DNA of 64,000 bases from an uncultured Tenacibaculum sp. (GTDB lineage: Bacteria > Bacteroidota > Bacteroidia > Flavobacteriales > Flavobacteriaceae). Positions 6,600 through 15,593 of this stretch are shown in pieces. The stretch spans positions 62,001 to 126,000 of the forward strand of contig CANNGJ010000002.1 of NCBI GenBank assembly GCA_947504185.1, written 5' to 3'. The notes under the pieces are model-generated. The model saw only the letters and a list, made by a program, of their open reading frames with translations. It ran no database searches and was not told where the DNA came from. The position numbers and the translations under genes are program-made. The stretch's first letter is position 1; each line of letters starts with the position of its first letter.

Positions 6600-6607
6600 T
6601 TAGTATC
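6600..6607. repeat. Right target-site duplication
   Basis: TTAGTATC, identical to 2820-2827. Its last four bases join TTTG at 6608-6611 to make a TATCTTTG -7-like box ahead of the acetyltransferase gene. Confidence 0.9.
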
Positions 6608-6611
6608 TTTG
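6604..6611 (+). promoter_or_regulatory. -7-like element split from its upstream region by the transposon
   Basis: TATCTTTG fits TAnnTTTG and lies 17 bp before the acetyltransferase ATG. The bases that would form the native -33 region now lie on the other side of the 3.77-kb insertion; I see no good TTTG at the right distance inside the transposon end. Confidence 0.4.
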
Positions 6612-6628
6612 ATTCCAAACAATAACTG

Positions 6629-7171
6629 ATGAAATTTTATATAGAAACTGAACGACTTATTTTACGTGAATTTCAAGATAAAGACACTGATGGAATTTTT
6701 GAATTAGATTCAAATAAAAAAGTTCATGAATATCTTGGAAATCGACCTATTACTAACTACAAACAAGCTGAAGATATTATTCAGTTTTTTCATAAACAAT
6801 ACAAAGAAAATGGCATTGGGAGGTTTGCTGCTTTTGAAAAAGAAAGTGGTGATTTCATCGGGTGGTCAGGATTAAAGCTTAACGTAGGGGAGAAGGAAGA
6901 GCTAAATGGATTTACCAATTTTATTGATATTGGTTATCGTCTTATTCCTCGTTTCTGGGGGAAAGGATATGCTTCTGAGTCTGCTTTTGCTTGTTTAGAT
7001 TTTGGGTTTAAAGAAATGAATTATGATACAATTTATGGTGCTGCTGAAACTGAAAATATTGGATCAAACAAAATTTTACAAAAAATAGGTTTGAAGTATA
7101 TAAATGACTTTGTTTTTGAAGGCCATGAGGCAAAATGGTACGAGTTAAACAAATCTGATTATGGAAATTAG
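6629..7171 (+). CDS. GNAT-family N-acetyltransferase (RimJ/RimL-like)
   Basis: A 180-residue acetyltransferase expected to move an acetyl group from acetyl-CoA to an amine, perhaps a protein N-terminus or small molecule. It starts with the family's YIETERLILREFQDKD. The acetyl-CoA site is visible as RLIPRFWGKGYASESAFA (about 108-125; R/Q-x-x-G-x-G/A type), followed by AAETENIGSNKILQKIGLKY, the usual C-terminal block. The substrate cannot be deduced. The gene starts 21 bp after the transposon target duplication and overlaps the following zinc-ribbon gene by 11 nt. The insertion probably removed its native upstream promoter region. Confidence 0.9.
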   Translation: MKFYIETERLILREFQDKDTDGIFELDSNKKVHEYLGNRPITNYKQAEDIIQFFHKQYKENGIGRFAAFEKESGDFIGWSGLKLNVGEKEELNGFTNFIDIGYRLIPRFWGKGYASESAFACLDFGFKEMNYDTIYGAAETENIGSNKILQKIGLKYINDFVFEGHEAKWYELNKSDYGN

Positions 7172-7511
7172 GAAATGTTTAGAATGTGGAGATAAAGTTG
7201 TAGGTAGAATTGACAAGAAATTCTGTTCTGATTATTGTAGAAATGCTTTTAACAATAAAGTAAACAAAGAAAGTAAAAACTTAATTAGAAACACTAACAA
7301 TCGTTTACGTAAAAACTACAAAGTTCTCACAGAACTGAATACTACAGGTAAAACAAAAATTACAAGACGAAAACTATTCGACAAAGGTTTTGACTTTAAA
7401 TTCATCACATCAATCTATACTACAAAAACTGGTAACACCTATTTTTATGTGTATGACCAAGGCTATCTAGAACTTGAAAATGAAATGTACTTATTGGTTA
7501 AGCAGGATTAG
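7161..7511 (+). CDS. Small zinc-ribbon protein of unknown function
   Basis: A 116-residue protein. The N-terminus has a treble-clef-like zinc site CLECGDKVVGRIDKKFCSDY then C (pattern C-x2-C-x11-C-x3-C), followed by RNAFNNK, a pattern widespread in small flavobacterial proteins. A basic helical stretch follows, then a C-terminal beta-rich part (TGNTYFYVYDQGYLELENEM). It may bind nucleic acid, judging from the zinc finger and basic character; no function is established to my knowledge. It overlaps the acetyltransferase gene by 11 nt, so both are probably made from one mRNA. Confidence 0.75.
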   Translation: MEIRKCLECGDKVVGRIDKKFCSDYCRNAFNNKVNKESKNLIRNTNNRLRKNYKVLTELNTTGKTKITRRKLFDKGFDFKFITSIYTTKTGNTYFYVYDQGYLELENEMYLLVKQD

Positions 7512-7960
7512 TATTTTATTAGTTTAGGCAAAAAAGACATATCAATACGGTATTGAGTAACATCTCCTCTAAGGTGATAAACTGTAATTTTTTTATTTTC
7601 TATAAATGCTTGTGGGTTATAAGGCAAACTTATACTCTCAAATAAAATAGTGTCATTAGATACTGGGTCTTGATATTTTATTTTTAATAAAAAATTACCT
7701 TCATCAAACTGCTTTACTTTTATTGAGCTTGAATCAAAATATAATTTCTTTCCTTTTGATATTATTTTTTTTGTCTTTTTTTCTCTTTTAAAACTATAAA
7801 AAATAATTGACAATCCAATTATTAAAAAAACTAACCCTAGTGAGGTAAAGACAATAAAAAATGTACTATCACCATTATTCATCAACAGAAATAATATAGA
7901 TAACAAAAAAAATCCTATAAGAGTAAAAGGAATAGCAATCCTTTTTTCTAATTTATCCAT
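7508..7960 (-). CDS. Two-helix membrane protein, paired with DUF3592-like gene
   Basis: A 150-residue protein with two N-terminal transmembrane segments (IAIPFTLIGFFLLSILFLLM and STFFIVFTSLGLVFLIIGLS, about 9-58) and a C-terminal beta-rich domain (about 70-150) probably facing one side of the membrane. Its end (VTQYRIDMSFLPKLIKY) resembles the end of the neighbouring 235-aa protein (NYKKYEIDLNFLNEFNG), so the two may be related modules. Start overlaps the stop of the upstream gene by 8 nt, indicating translational coupling. No named family recognised. Confidence 0.65.
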   Translation of the reverse strand: MDKLEKRIAIPFTLIGFFLLSILFLLMNNGDSTFFIVFTSLGLVFLIIGLSIIFYSFKREKKTKKIISKGKKLYFDSSSIKVKQFDEGNFLLKIKYQDPVSNDTILFESISLPYNPQAFIENKKITVYHLRGDVTQYRIDMSFLPKLIKY

Positions 7961-8660
7961 TAAACTCGTTTAAAAAATTAAGATCAATTTCATATTTTTT
8001 GTAGTTATTAGTATTTAAATACAACGCAATGTTTTTTCTTTTGATTTCGTCTTTAGGATCATTTTTTAGCTTTAAACTTTTAAAAAGGTGTACTTTATTA
8101 TTCTTAACATCATCTAATTGTGTGAAAATTTTATAATAAACTGAATCATCGCTATAAAATCTTACTGTAAATACCTTGTCGTGAGGAATTATAACTTTTT
8201 TACCTGTTAATTTCAGATTCATTAACTTGGCATTACTCAAACTATTTTTAATTAACACAAAAAAATAGGAAATCAAAAGTACAAGACTAATAGCTAGTGA
8301 TATAAAACTAAAAAAGTCAAAATTAGAATCCCCAATTAAAGCTTTGTCTGGGTTATCTTTATCGTAATAAATTACATCTCTATCACCTACTATTACTTCA
8401 TCTCTAGAAGCTATAACTTTATGTTGGTAAATATTACCTTTAGTTGAAGTATATTCAAATATTGGAAACTTTTTAATACTTCCGTCATCCTGAACACTAG
8501 TGTCGTAATCAACAATAACTCCAATAGTTTTATTTGCGTTTTCTCTAAAAAACTTATTATAACGATACACACCAAATGAAATACATAAAAAAATGCATCC
8601 AATAATTAGTCTTTTTTTTAGTAGAGATTGCTTGTACATAATAAGCACAAACTTAAACAA
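7953..8660 (-). CDS. DUF3592-like membrane protein
   Basis: A 235-residue membrane protein. An N-terminal transmembrane segment (LIIGCIFLCISFGVYRY) is followed by an extracytoplasmic beta-domain of DUF3592 type: GVIVDYDTS, then KFPIFEYTSTKGNIYQHK, then GDRDVIYYDKDNPDKALI, the usual ending before the next helix. A second segment (ISLAISLVLLISYFFVLI, about 125-142) and a cytoplasmic or periplasmic C-terminal domain follow. An internal Met at residue 8 (8639) is an equally good start. It is coupled to the 150-aa gene downstream. Function of DUF3592 proteins is unknown. Confidence 0.72.
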   Translation of the reverse strand: MFKFVLIMYKQSLLKKRLIIGCIFLCISFGVYRYNKFFRENANKTIGVIVDYDTSVQDDGSIKKFPIFEYTSTKGNIYQHKVIASRDEVIVGDRDVIYYDKDNPDKALIGDSNFDFFSFISLAISLVLLISYFFVLIKNSLSNAKLMNLKLTGKKVIIPHDKVFTVRFYSDDSVYYKIFTQLDDVKNNKVHLFKSLKLKNDPKDEIKRKNIALYLNTNNYKKYEIDLNFLNEFNG

Positions 8661-8677
8661 TTTAAGCTATAATAAAA

Positions 8678-9145
8678 TTATTTCCAAGTATTTCCCTTTA
8701 GTTTCATTGCAGCAATCAATACGTCTTTTTGACTAATCTGTCCAACTAACTTGCCTTTTTCAACAATAGGAAAACGTCTTCTTTTAGATTCTAAAAACTT
8801 ATTAACTGCATCTAAAATATTCATGTTTCCATCAATAGTTTCTACTTGCTTAACCATGGCTTTTCCAACAGTATTATTTGTATCCATTGGCAAATTATAA
8901 TACCTACTTTCAGAAATTTGTTTCATACAATCTCCTTCAGAAATAATTCCAACCAATTCATTTTTCTCATTAATAACTGGCCCACCAGAAATCTTATTTT
9001 TAATCAATGAATCAATGACGTCTTCAATAGGTTGATTTTCTTTAAAAGTGATTAAATTTTTAGTCATATAATCTGACACTAAAATTCTTTCACCTTTATT
9101 TTCTGGTGAATTAGATCGTTTTCCTTGAAAGCTTTTTATACCCAT
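8678..9145 (-). CDS. Tandem CBS-domain protein
   Basis: A 155-residue cytoplasmic protein made of two CBS domains (about 25-85 and 92-150), seen as MTKNLITFKENQPIEDVIDS, GGPVINEKNELVGIISEGD, and the second copy VETIDGNMNILDAVNKF, RRRFPIVEKGKLVGQISQKD. CBS pairs bind adenosyl ligands such as AMP, ATP or SAM and act as sensors. No catalytic domain is attached. The partner is unknown; the next gene downstream on this strand is the DUF3592-like gene, 17 bp away, so they may share an mRNA. Confidence 0.9.
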   Translation of the reverse strand: MGIKSFQGKRSNSPENKGERILVSDYMTKNLITFKENQPIEDVIDSLIKNKISGGPVINEKNELVGIISEGDCMKQISESRYYNLPMDTNNTVGKAMVKQVETIDGNMNILDAVNKFLESKRRRFPIVEKGKLVGQISQKDVLIAAMKLKGNTWK

Positions 9146-9249
9146 GACAACAATTATTAGCTATTAAATATACTGATTTTTAGTCGATTAAACTTATCAC
9201 ACCTTAAAAAGATAAAATTACTTATTTTTATAATCACTTAAAATTAACT

Positions 9250-11553
9250 ATGAAATCAACTAACAATTTCCTAGCTGTTATAATTATTATTTTAACAGTT
9301 TATTGGAGTTTTAATAGTATTACTCCTTCAATCCCTACTAATGATAAAGAATTAAAAGTCACTGATTTTTCTATAAATAATGCCTTATATCATTTAAAAA
9401 ATATATCTAAAAAACCACATCATTCAGGTTCTGATGAACATAAGGTTGTACAAAGTTATATCGTCAATGAGTTAAAAAAATTACAATTACAACCCGAAAT
9501 TCAAGTTCAAACTGCCATTAACAAAAAATGGAGAGCAAGTACGACAACCGAAAATATTGTAGCTAAAATAAAAGGAACAGAAAGTGGAAAGGCTTTATTG
9601 GTTCTTACTCATTATGATTCTAACCCACACTCATCATTAGGCGCTAGTGATGCAGGATCTGGTGTTGTAACTATTCTAGAAGGAATTAGAGCTTATTTGG
9701 CTAAAAACATTCAACCAAAAAATGATATTATAATCTTATTTTCTGATGCTGAAGAACTAGGTTTATTAGGGGCCCAAGCTTTTGTTGAAAAACATCCATG
9801 GGCTAAAGACATCGGGTTGGTTTTAAATTTTGAAGCACGTGGTAGCGGAGGGCCAAGTTATATGCTGATGGAAACCAACGGTAAAAACAGCAAATTACTA
9901 ACTGAATTTTTAAAAGCAAATCCAAATTATCCAGCAGCAAATTCCCTAATGTATAGCATTTATAAAATGCTACCTAACGATACCGATTTAACTATATTTA
10001 GAGAAAATGCTAATATTAATGGATTCAATTTTGCTTTTATTGACGATCATTTCGATTATCATACAGTGCAAGATTCATATGAAAGACAGGATAGAGAGAC
10101 TCTTTTACATCAAGCAGATTATTTAACAACTACATTAAATTATTTTTCTGATTCTGATTTAAATAATTTGAACTCTGATAGAGATTTAGTTTATGTAAAT
10201 TTTCCTCTTACAGGTTTATTAACTTTTCCTTTTTCGTGGATTTTTCCATTATTTTTAATTGCATTAGCAATTTTCATAGTTTTAATTTTCTTTGGAATTA
10301 GCAAACATAAATTAACTATAAGTGGTATTTTTAAAGGGTTTATTCCACTACTATCCTCATTGGTAATTGTTGGAGGAGTTACTTTCGGTTTATGGAAATT
10401 ATTATTAATTATTCATCCTCAATATCAAGATATTCTTCACGGCTTTACCTATAATGGATATCAATATATATTAGCTTTTTCATTTTTATCGCTTTGGATT
10501 ATTTTTAAAATTTACAATCGCTTTTTTAAACAAGTTTCCCAAGCAGATTTATTAATTGCTCCTATAGTTTTATGGTTATTAACAAATGTTCTTATTCTTA
10601 ATTATTTACAAGGAGCTGGGTTTTATATTATACCAGTTTTTATTGCTTTGTTAATATTGGCTATAATGATTTTTATGAATATTAATGAAAAATCTAAATC
10701 CATTTTATTTACCATTTTATCAATTCCAACTATTTATATTTTTGCCCCTTTTATTAAAATGTTTCCCGTTGGTTTGGGCTTAAAAATGTTATTTATTTCT
10801 GGAAGTTTTATTGTATTTATTTTTGGATTGATGACACCAATATTTCATCAACAAAAAAAGAAAAATAGATGGCAGTTTTTAACTGGATTCATTGCTATAA
10901 TTTTCTTTGGCTTAGCTACTTTTAATAGTGGATATTCAATAGATAAAAAACAACCTAACAGCCTTGTTTTTGTTCAAAATTCAGACAATAATACGTCCTA
11001 TTGGGCAACTTACAACAAAACTTTTGACAGTTATACCAATCAGATATTTAATGATAGTTACGAAGATGGTAATATTCCTTCTAACGAAGGGAAAAGTAAG
11101 TATAATACCCGCTTTAGTCATTCTAAAAAAGTAGCAAGTAAAAACCTAAGTACTTCTAACATTACTATTAATTTAGATACTATAATTGGTGAAAAGAGAA
11201 ATTTAAATTTCATCATTACTCCTACTCGTAAAATAAACAGGTACGAATTTCAAAACAACACACCTTTAACGCTAAGTGAATTTAGTGTAAACGGAGCTTG
11301 CTATGATACAGGAAAGACTTTTATTGCGGAAAAAGGAACATTATTAATATATCAAATGGCAAATCCTGATAAAGATCTTACTATTTCTTTTAGTCTTGAT
11401 AAAAACGAAAAACCAGATATTACGTTGAATGAAATTTCTTACGATTTACTATCAAATCCGAAATTCAATTTAAAACCAAGAAGTGAAACTATGATGCCAA
11501 TGCCTTTCGTTGTGAATGATGCAATTATATGTTCCAAAAAAATTCAGTTATAA
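9250..11553 (+). CDS. Membrane-anchored M28-family metallopeptidase
   Basis: A 767-residue peptidase likely hydrolysing peptides or N-terminal residues outside the cytoplasm. An N-terminal anchor (LAVIIIILTVYWSF) precedes the M28 catalytic domain (about 40-300), whose zinc ligands are visible as His121 (LTHYDSN), Asp134 (GASDAGSG), Glu168/Glu169 (SDAEELGLLG), Glu195 (LNFEARGSGG) and His271 (DDHFDYHTVQD). Six or more transmembrane helices (about 315-560) and a C-terminal extracytoplasmic domain follow. This fusion resembles vacuolar-type membrane M28 proteases and is known in Bacteroidota. It is a lone gene with a terminator behind it. Confidence 0.9.
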   Translation: MKSTNNFLAVIIIILTVYWSFNSITPSIPTNDKELKVTDFSINNALYHLKNISKKPHHSGSDEHKVVQSYIVNELKKLQLQPEIQVQTAINKKWRASTTTENIVAKIKGTESGKALLVLTHYDSNPHSSLGASDAGSGVVTILEGIRAYLAKNIQPKNDIIILFSDAEELGLLGAQAFVEKHPWAKDIGLVLNFEARGSGGPSYMLMETNGKNSKLLTEFLKANPNYPAANSLMYSIYKMLPNDTDLTIFRENANINGFNFAFIDDHFDYHTVQDSYERQDRETLLHQADYLTTTLNYFSDSDLNNLNSDRDLVYVNFPLTGLLTFPFSWIFPLFLIALAIFIVLIFFGISKHKLTISGIFKGFIPLLSSLVIVGGVTFGLWKLLLIIHPQYQDILHGFTYNGYQYILAFSFLSLWIIFKIYNRFFKQVSQADLLIAPIVLWLLTNVLILNYLQGAGFYIIPVFIALLILAIMIFMNINEKSKSILFTILSIPTIYIFAPFIKMFPVGLGLKMLFISGSFIVFIFGLMTPIFHQQKKKNRWQFLTGFIAIIFFGLATFNSGYSIDKKQPNSLVFVQNSDNNTSYWATYNKTFDSYTNQIFNDSYEDGNIPSNEGKSKYNTRFSHSKKVASKNLSTSNITINLDTIIGEKRNLNFIITPTRKINRYEFQNNTPLTLSEFSVNGACYDTGKTFIAEKGTLLIYQMANPDKDLTISFSLDKNEKPDITLNEISYDLLSNPKFNLKPRSETMMPMPFVVNDAIICSKKIQL

Positions 11554-11556
11554 ACT

Positions 11557-11588
11557 AAAAAAGCTCAACCAGACGGTTGAGCTTTTTT
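11557..11588. terminator. Bidirectional terminator between M28 peptidase and pyk
   Basis: Stem AAAAAAGCTCAACC / GGTTGAGCTTTTTT with loop AGAC; poly-A and poly-T flanks allow use on both strands for these convergent genes. Confidence 0.92.
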
Positions 11589-11606
11589 AGTTTATATAAT
11601 AAGTAG

Positions 11607-13034
11607 TTATTCTATATTAGAAACTCTTAATGTATTTACCATACCTCTTGCTTCTACTGGCATTGATGATAAGTTAATTACAAAATCTCCTGTCTTCACA
11701 AACCCTTTTTCTTTAATTATTTCATTAATATCCTCAATGGTATCATCTGTACTTAAATCTCTATCGTAATAATAAGCTCTTACACCCCAAAGTAAATTTA
11801 ACTTTCCTAAAATTCTTCTTTTAGAAGTAAATGCAATCACGTGTGATTTTGGTCTCCAAGCAGAAATTTGAAATGCTGTATAACCACTATTTGTTAAGGT
11901 TGATATTGCTGCTGCCTTTATATCATCAGCCATTTGAGCTGCATGATGACAAACTGATTTCGTTACAAAACGGTTTGTACGAATATGTGGTGGTTCATGT
12001 GGAACTTCAATTAATGGTGAAAATTCTACACTCCCAATAATCTCAGTCATTTTTTTAATTACTCTAATAGGGTGTTTTCCTACAGATGTTTCTCCTGATA
12101 ACATCACTGCATCTGCTCCGTCCATAATAGAATTTGCAACATCGTTCACTTCTGCTCTTGTTGGAACCGGATTATCGATCATTGTTTCCATCATTTGAGT
12201 TGCAATAATTACCGGAATTCTAGCTTGTTTTGCTCTTCTAACTAACATCTTCTGAATTAAAGGAACATCTTGCATAGGCACTTCTACTCCTAAATCACCA
12301 CGAGCAACCATTAAACCATCACAATATGGTATTAATGCATCAATATTTTCAACCGCTTCAGGTTTTTCAATCTTAGCGATTACTGGAACTCTATAACGTG
12401 AATTCTGTTTTATTAAATCACGTAGCATTCTTAAATCTTCTGGAGTTCTAACAAATGATAATGCAATCCAGTCTACTTCTTGTTTTAAAGCAAAAACAGC
12501 ATCTTTTTTATCTTTATCAGTTAATGCCGGAAGTGAAATATTTGTATTCGGTAAATTAACTCCTTTTTTAGATTTTAAGGTTCCTCCAACTATTACTTTT
12601 GTTACAACTTCTTTTTCTTTATCTGTTGAAACTACTTCAAATTGTAATTTACCATCGTCAACTAAAATTTGTTCCCCTACTTTTACATCTTTAGGAAAAC
12701 GTTGATATGTCATGAAAGCTCTTTCACTAGTTCCTTCGCATTCCTCAGTTGTGAAAATGAAAGTATCTCCTGCATTTAATAACACTCCTTCATTCATTAC
12801 ACCAACTCTAAGCTTTGGGCCTTGTAAATCGGCTAAAACTGCCACGTTATAACCTCTTTCCTCATTAATTTCTCTAATTTGACGTATACGTTCTTTTACA
12901 TCGTCATAATCGGCATGTGAAAAATTAATTCTAAAAACATTAACACCAGCTGCCGCCAGGTCTGCTAAAATTTCTTTTGTATTGGTTGCAGGTCCTAATG
13001 TTGCTACAATTTTGGTTTTTTTGTTATGTGGCAT
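11607..13034 (-). CDS. pyk: Pyruvate kinase
   Basis: Cytoplasmic glycolytic enzyme making pyruvate and ATP from phosphoenolpyruvate and ADP. The 475-residue sequence shows KTKIVATLGPATNTKEIL and NVFRINFSHAD at the N-terminus, the signature IPVIAKIEKPEAVENIDALI (catalytic Lys), GLMVARGDLGVEVP, and ATQMMETMIDNPVPTRAEV then MLSGETSVG. The C-terminal allosteric domain is present but short. It is the last gene of the acpP-fabF-rnc-IPExxxVDY-pyk block, 3 bp after the IPExxxVDY gene, an arrangement typical of Flavobacteriaceae. Confidence 0.98.
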   Translation of the reverse strand: MPHNKKTKIVATLGPATNTKEILADLAAAGVNVFRINFSHADYDDVKERIRQIREINEERGYNVAVLADLQGPKLRVGVMNEGVLLNAGDTFIFTTEECEGTSERAFMTYQRFPKDVKVGEQILVDDGKLQFEVVSTDKEKEVVTKVIVGGTLKSKKGVNLPNTNISLPALTDKDKKDAVFALKQEVDWIALSFVRTPEDLRMLRDLIKQNSRYRVPVIAKIEKPEAVENIDALIPYCDGLMVARGDLGVEVPMQDVPLIQKMLVRRAKQARIPVIIATQMMETMIDNPVPTRAEVNDVANSIMDGADAVMLSGETSVGKHPIRVIKKMTEIIGSVEFSPLIEVPHEPPHIRTNRFVTKSVCHHAAQMADDIKAAAISTLTNSGYTAFQISAWRPKSHVIAFTSKRRILGKLNLLWGVRAYYYDRDLSTDDTIEDINEIIKEKGFVKTGDFVINLSSMPVEARGMVNTLRVSNIE

Positions 13035-13037
13035 ATT

Positions 13038-13508
13038 TTAAAAAATTAAAAATTCTTTAGATTTTAAAGATTCAACCTCAATTTTATAAGAGGTAATAAT
13101 TTGAGGGATTCGATTAATCTTTTCTATTGTTTTAACAATATACTCATAATCGAAATCACCTTCTAGTTTTAGAAAAAAATCAACTTTTTTCTTTTCAGGA
13201 ACTAGGTTCACTACTGTGTCACTTTCTCGAAAAAGGCCTGTTAATATAGATGTACTTGTAGACTTATATACGTTAGATATTAAATACCAATTGTAATCAA
13301 GCTCTTTATTTATATATTCATAAACAGCATATGATGATTGATTCTTATTTTTTGTAAAATCTAAATCGAAATTGGCTCTACGAAACTTTACTTTTAAATG
13401 TAGGTTTAATAAATATGCTAACCGATACTCACTAAGCACAGTATGAATACCTAATAAAGCGTAATCATTACCAGAAAATTCATCAATATTCAGCGCATAA
13501 ACCGACAT
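13038..13508 (-). CDS. IPExxxVDY-family protein
   Basis: A 156-residue protein of the small Bacteroidota family named after a motif that here reads VPEKKKVDF (about 105-113). Function is unknown; its fixed position between rnc and pyk is its best-known property. The sequence is otherwise soluble and mixed alpha/beta (AYLLNLHLKVKFRRANFDLD; YIVKTIEKINRIPQIITSYK). It is 3 bp from pyk, so the two are probably co-transcribed. Confidence 0.85.
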   Translation of the reverse strand: MSVYALNIDEFSGNDYALLGIHTVLSEYRLAYLLNLHLKVKFRRANFDLDFTKNKNQSSYAVYEYINKELDYNWYLISNVYKSTSTSILTGLFRESDTVVNLVPEKKKVDFFLKLEGDFDYEYIVKTIEKINRIPQIITSYKIEVESLKSKEFLIF

Positions 13509-13591
13509 AAAACAATTAATTTGTTTTTGCTAAATTAATGAATGTATCTAAAATATAATGTGAAATTAACGAAAACGTTTTCCCTTATATG

Positions 13592-14329
13592 TTAAGAATT
13601 TTGCATTTCACCTTGCATCGCATAGTATACTCTTTTTGCTGCAATTTCTTCTGCTTTTTTCTTTGATGTAGCTCTACCTTTACCTATGGTATTTCCATCA
13701 ATACTAACTCTAACACTAAAATGTCTCTTATTTTGGTTACCAGAATCTTCGTATGATTCGAACTTATATTTTCTTTTATTTTTCTGACACCATTCTATTA
13801 CGAATCCTTTATAGCTAGATATTTTACCTTCTAATCTTTCAATGTCAACATAAGGTAAAATTACTTGCTCGTATATAAACTGATCACAATAATTAAAACC
13901 TCTATCTAAATAAATGGCTCCAACAAGAGCTTCAAAAATATTACCGTAAATATTATTGCTAATATGGTCTTGAGAAATATTACTTTTCACAAAACGAAAT
14001 AAATCTAAATCTTTACCTAAAGCATTTAAATGTTCTCTGCTTACAACTTTCGATCGCATTTGAGTTAAGTATCCTTCATCTCCCCCAGGAACTTTCTTAT
14101 ATAGATAAGAAGCAATAACAGTACCTAAGATAGCATCTCCCAAAAACTCTAAACGTTCGTAGTTTACAGGATAACCCTTTTTATCTACAAGTTTTAAAGA
14201 CCTATGGGTAAAAGCTTTTTTATAATGAGATAACTTAATTGGTTTAAAATTAAGCAGTTCTTTTAATTCGTAGAAAAAGTTTTCATCCTCTTTATTTTGG
14301 GGTCTAACTATTCTTCGAAGAAAGTTCAT
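13592..14329 (-). CDS. rnc: Ribonuclease III
   Basis: Cleaves double-stranded RNA during rRNA and mRNA maturation. The 245-residue product has the RNase III signature NYERLEFLGDAILGTVIASY with catalytic Glu61 and Asp65, the second metal-site region YGNIFEALVGAIYLDRG with Glu133, and a C-terminal double-stranded RNA-binding domain (about 175-240: KRHFSVRVSIDGNTIGKGRA). The position equivalent to E. coli Asp114 appears to be Asn130. It lies 6 bp after fabF in the same operon. Confidence 0.96.
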   Translation of the reverse strand: MNFLRRIVRPQNKEDENFFYELKELLNFKPIKLSHYKKAFTHRSLKLVDKKGYPVNYERLEFLGDAILGTVIASYLYKKVPGGDEGYLTQMRSKVVSREHLNALGKDLDLFRFVKSNISQDHISNNIYGNIFEALVGAIYLDRGFNYCDQFIYEQVILPYVDIERLEGKISSYKGFVIEWCQKNKRKYKFESYEDSGNQNKRHFSVRVSIDGNTIGKGRATSKKKAEEIAAKRVYYAMQGEMQNS

Positions 14330-14335
14330 AAAAGA

Positions 14336-15586
14336 TTAATCTAATTTTCTAAAGGCAACACAAGCATTATGACCACCAAAACCAAATGTATTACTCATCG
14401 CAACTTTTATATCTCTTTTTTGAGCTTTGTTCAATGTTAAGTTTAAATCTGGATTGATATTTTCATCAACGTTATTATGATTAATCGTTGGAGGAACAAT
14501 ACCATGCTGCATTGCTAATATAGATGCTATAGATTCTACAGCTCCGGCAGCACCCAACAAGTGTCCTGTCATAGACTTTGTTGAATTAATATTGATATTT
14601 TTAGCATGATCTCCAAAAACTTCAGAAATCGCTTTTAACTCTGCAACGTCTCCTAAAGGTGTAGAAGTACCGTGAGTGTTAATATGATCTACGTCTTCTG
14701 GCTTTAAACCAGCATTTTCAAGACAGTTTTTCATTACTGCAATTACACCGATTCCATCTGGATGCGGTGCCGTCATATGATGTGCATCAGATGATAATCC
14801 ACCACCTATAACTTCTGCATATATTTTTGCTCCACGAGCTTTTGCGTGTTCATACTCTTCTAATACAATTGCTCCAGCTCCTTCTCCAAGAACAAATCCA
14901 TCACGTTCTGCGTCAAATGGTCTTGATGCAGCTTCTGGATCATCATTTCTTGTAGACATGGCATGCATAGCATTAAAACCACCAACACCAGCTATTGTTA
15001 TTGCAGCTTCACTTCCGCCAGTTACAACAACATCACAAGTTCCTAGTCTTATTGTATTTAGTGCATCTATCATTGAGTTTGCAGATGATGCACAAGCAGA
15101 TACCGTAGTATAATTCGGCCCCATAAATCCATATTTAATGGAAATCATTCCTGGAGCAATATCTGCAATCATTTTTGGAATAAAGAAAGGATTGAAGCGA
15201 GGAGAACCTTCTCCTTTTGAGAAATTTAAAACTTCATTTTGAAACGTTTCTAAACCTCCTATTCCTGCTCCCCAAATAACACCAACTCTATATTTGTTAA
15301 GTGTTTCTAAATCTAAATTTGCATCGGAAATTGCTTCATCTGAAGCTACCATTGCATATTGTGTAAACTTATCCATTTTTCTGGCAAGCTTGCGATCTAT
15401 AAAATCTTTGGGTTCAAAATTTTTAACTTCACATGCGAAACGAGTCTTGAACTTGGCAGCATCAAAATGTGTAATAGGTGCTGCTCCACTAACTCCGTTA
15501 ACTAAGCTATTCCAATATTGTTCTATATTGTTTCCTATTGGCGTTAATGCGCCAAGTCCAGTTACTACAACTCGTTTTAATTGCAT
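14336..15586 (-). CDS. fabF: 3-oxoacyl-[acyl-carrier-protein] synthase II
   Basis: Condenses malonyl-ACP with acyl-ACP in fatty-acid elongation. The 416-residue protein carries the Cys-His-His triad: Cys165 in VSACASSANS, His305 in HINTHGTSTPLGD, and His342 in KSMTGHLLGAAGAVE. It starts KRVVVTGLGALTPIGN, the standard KAS N-terminus. It follows acpP by 7 bp and precedes rnc by 6 bp, a conserved order in Bacteroidota. Confidence 0.98.
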   Translation of the reverse strand: MQLKRVVVTGLGALTPIGNNIEQYWNSLVNGVSGAAPITHFDAAKFKTRFACEVKNFEPKDFIDRKLARKMDKFTQYAMVASDEAISDANLDLETLNKYRVGVIWGAGIGGLETFQNEVLNFSKGEGSPRFNPFFIPKMIADIAPGMISIKYGFMGPNYTTVSACASSANSMIDALNTIRLGTCDVVVTGGSEAAITIAGVGGFNAMHAMSTRNDDPEAASRPFDAERDGFVLGEGAGAIVLEEYEHAKARGAKIYAEVIGGGLSSDAHHMTAPHPDGIGVIAVMKNCLENAGLKPEDVDHINTHGTSTPLGDVAELKAISEVFGDHAKNININSTKSMTGHLLGAAGAVESIASILAMQHGIVPPTINHNNVDENINPDLNLTLNKAQKRDIKVAMSNTFGFGGHNACVAFRKLD

Positions 15587-15593
15587 ATAAAAA

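Noticed and set aside
2820..6607. Integrative element with tyrosine-recombinase att sites
   Set aside because: The long end repeats are inverted, not direct, only the 8-bp duplication is direct, and there is no integrase gene; a DDE transposon explains all of it.
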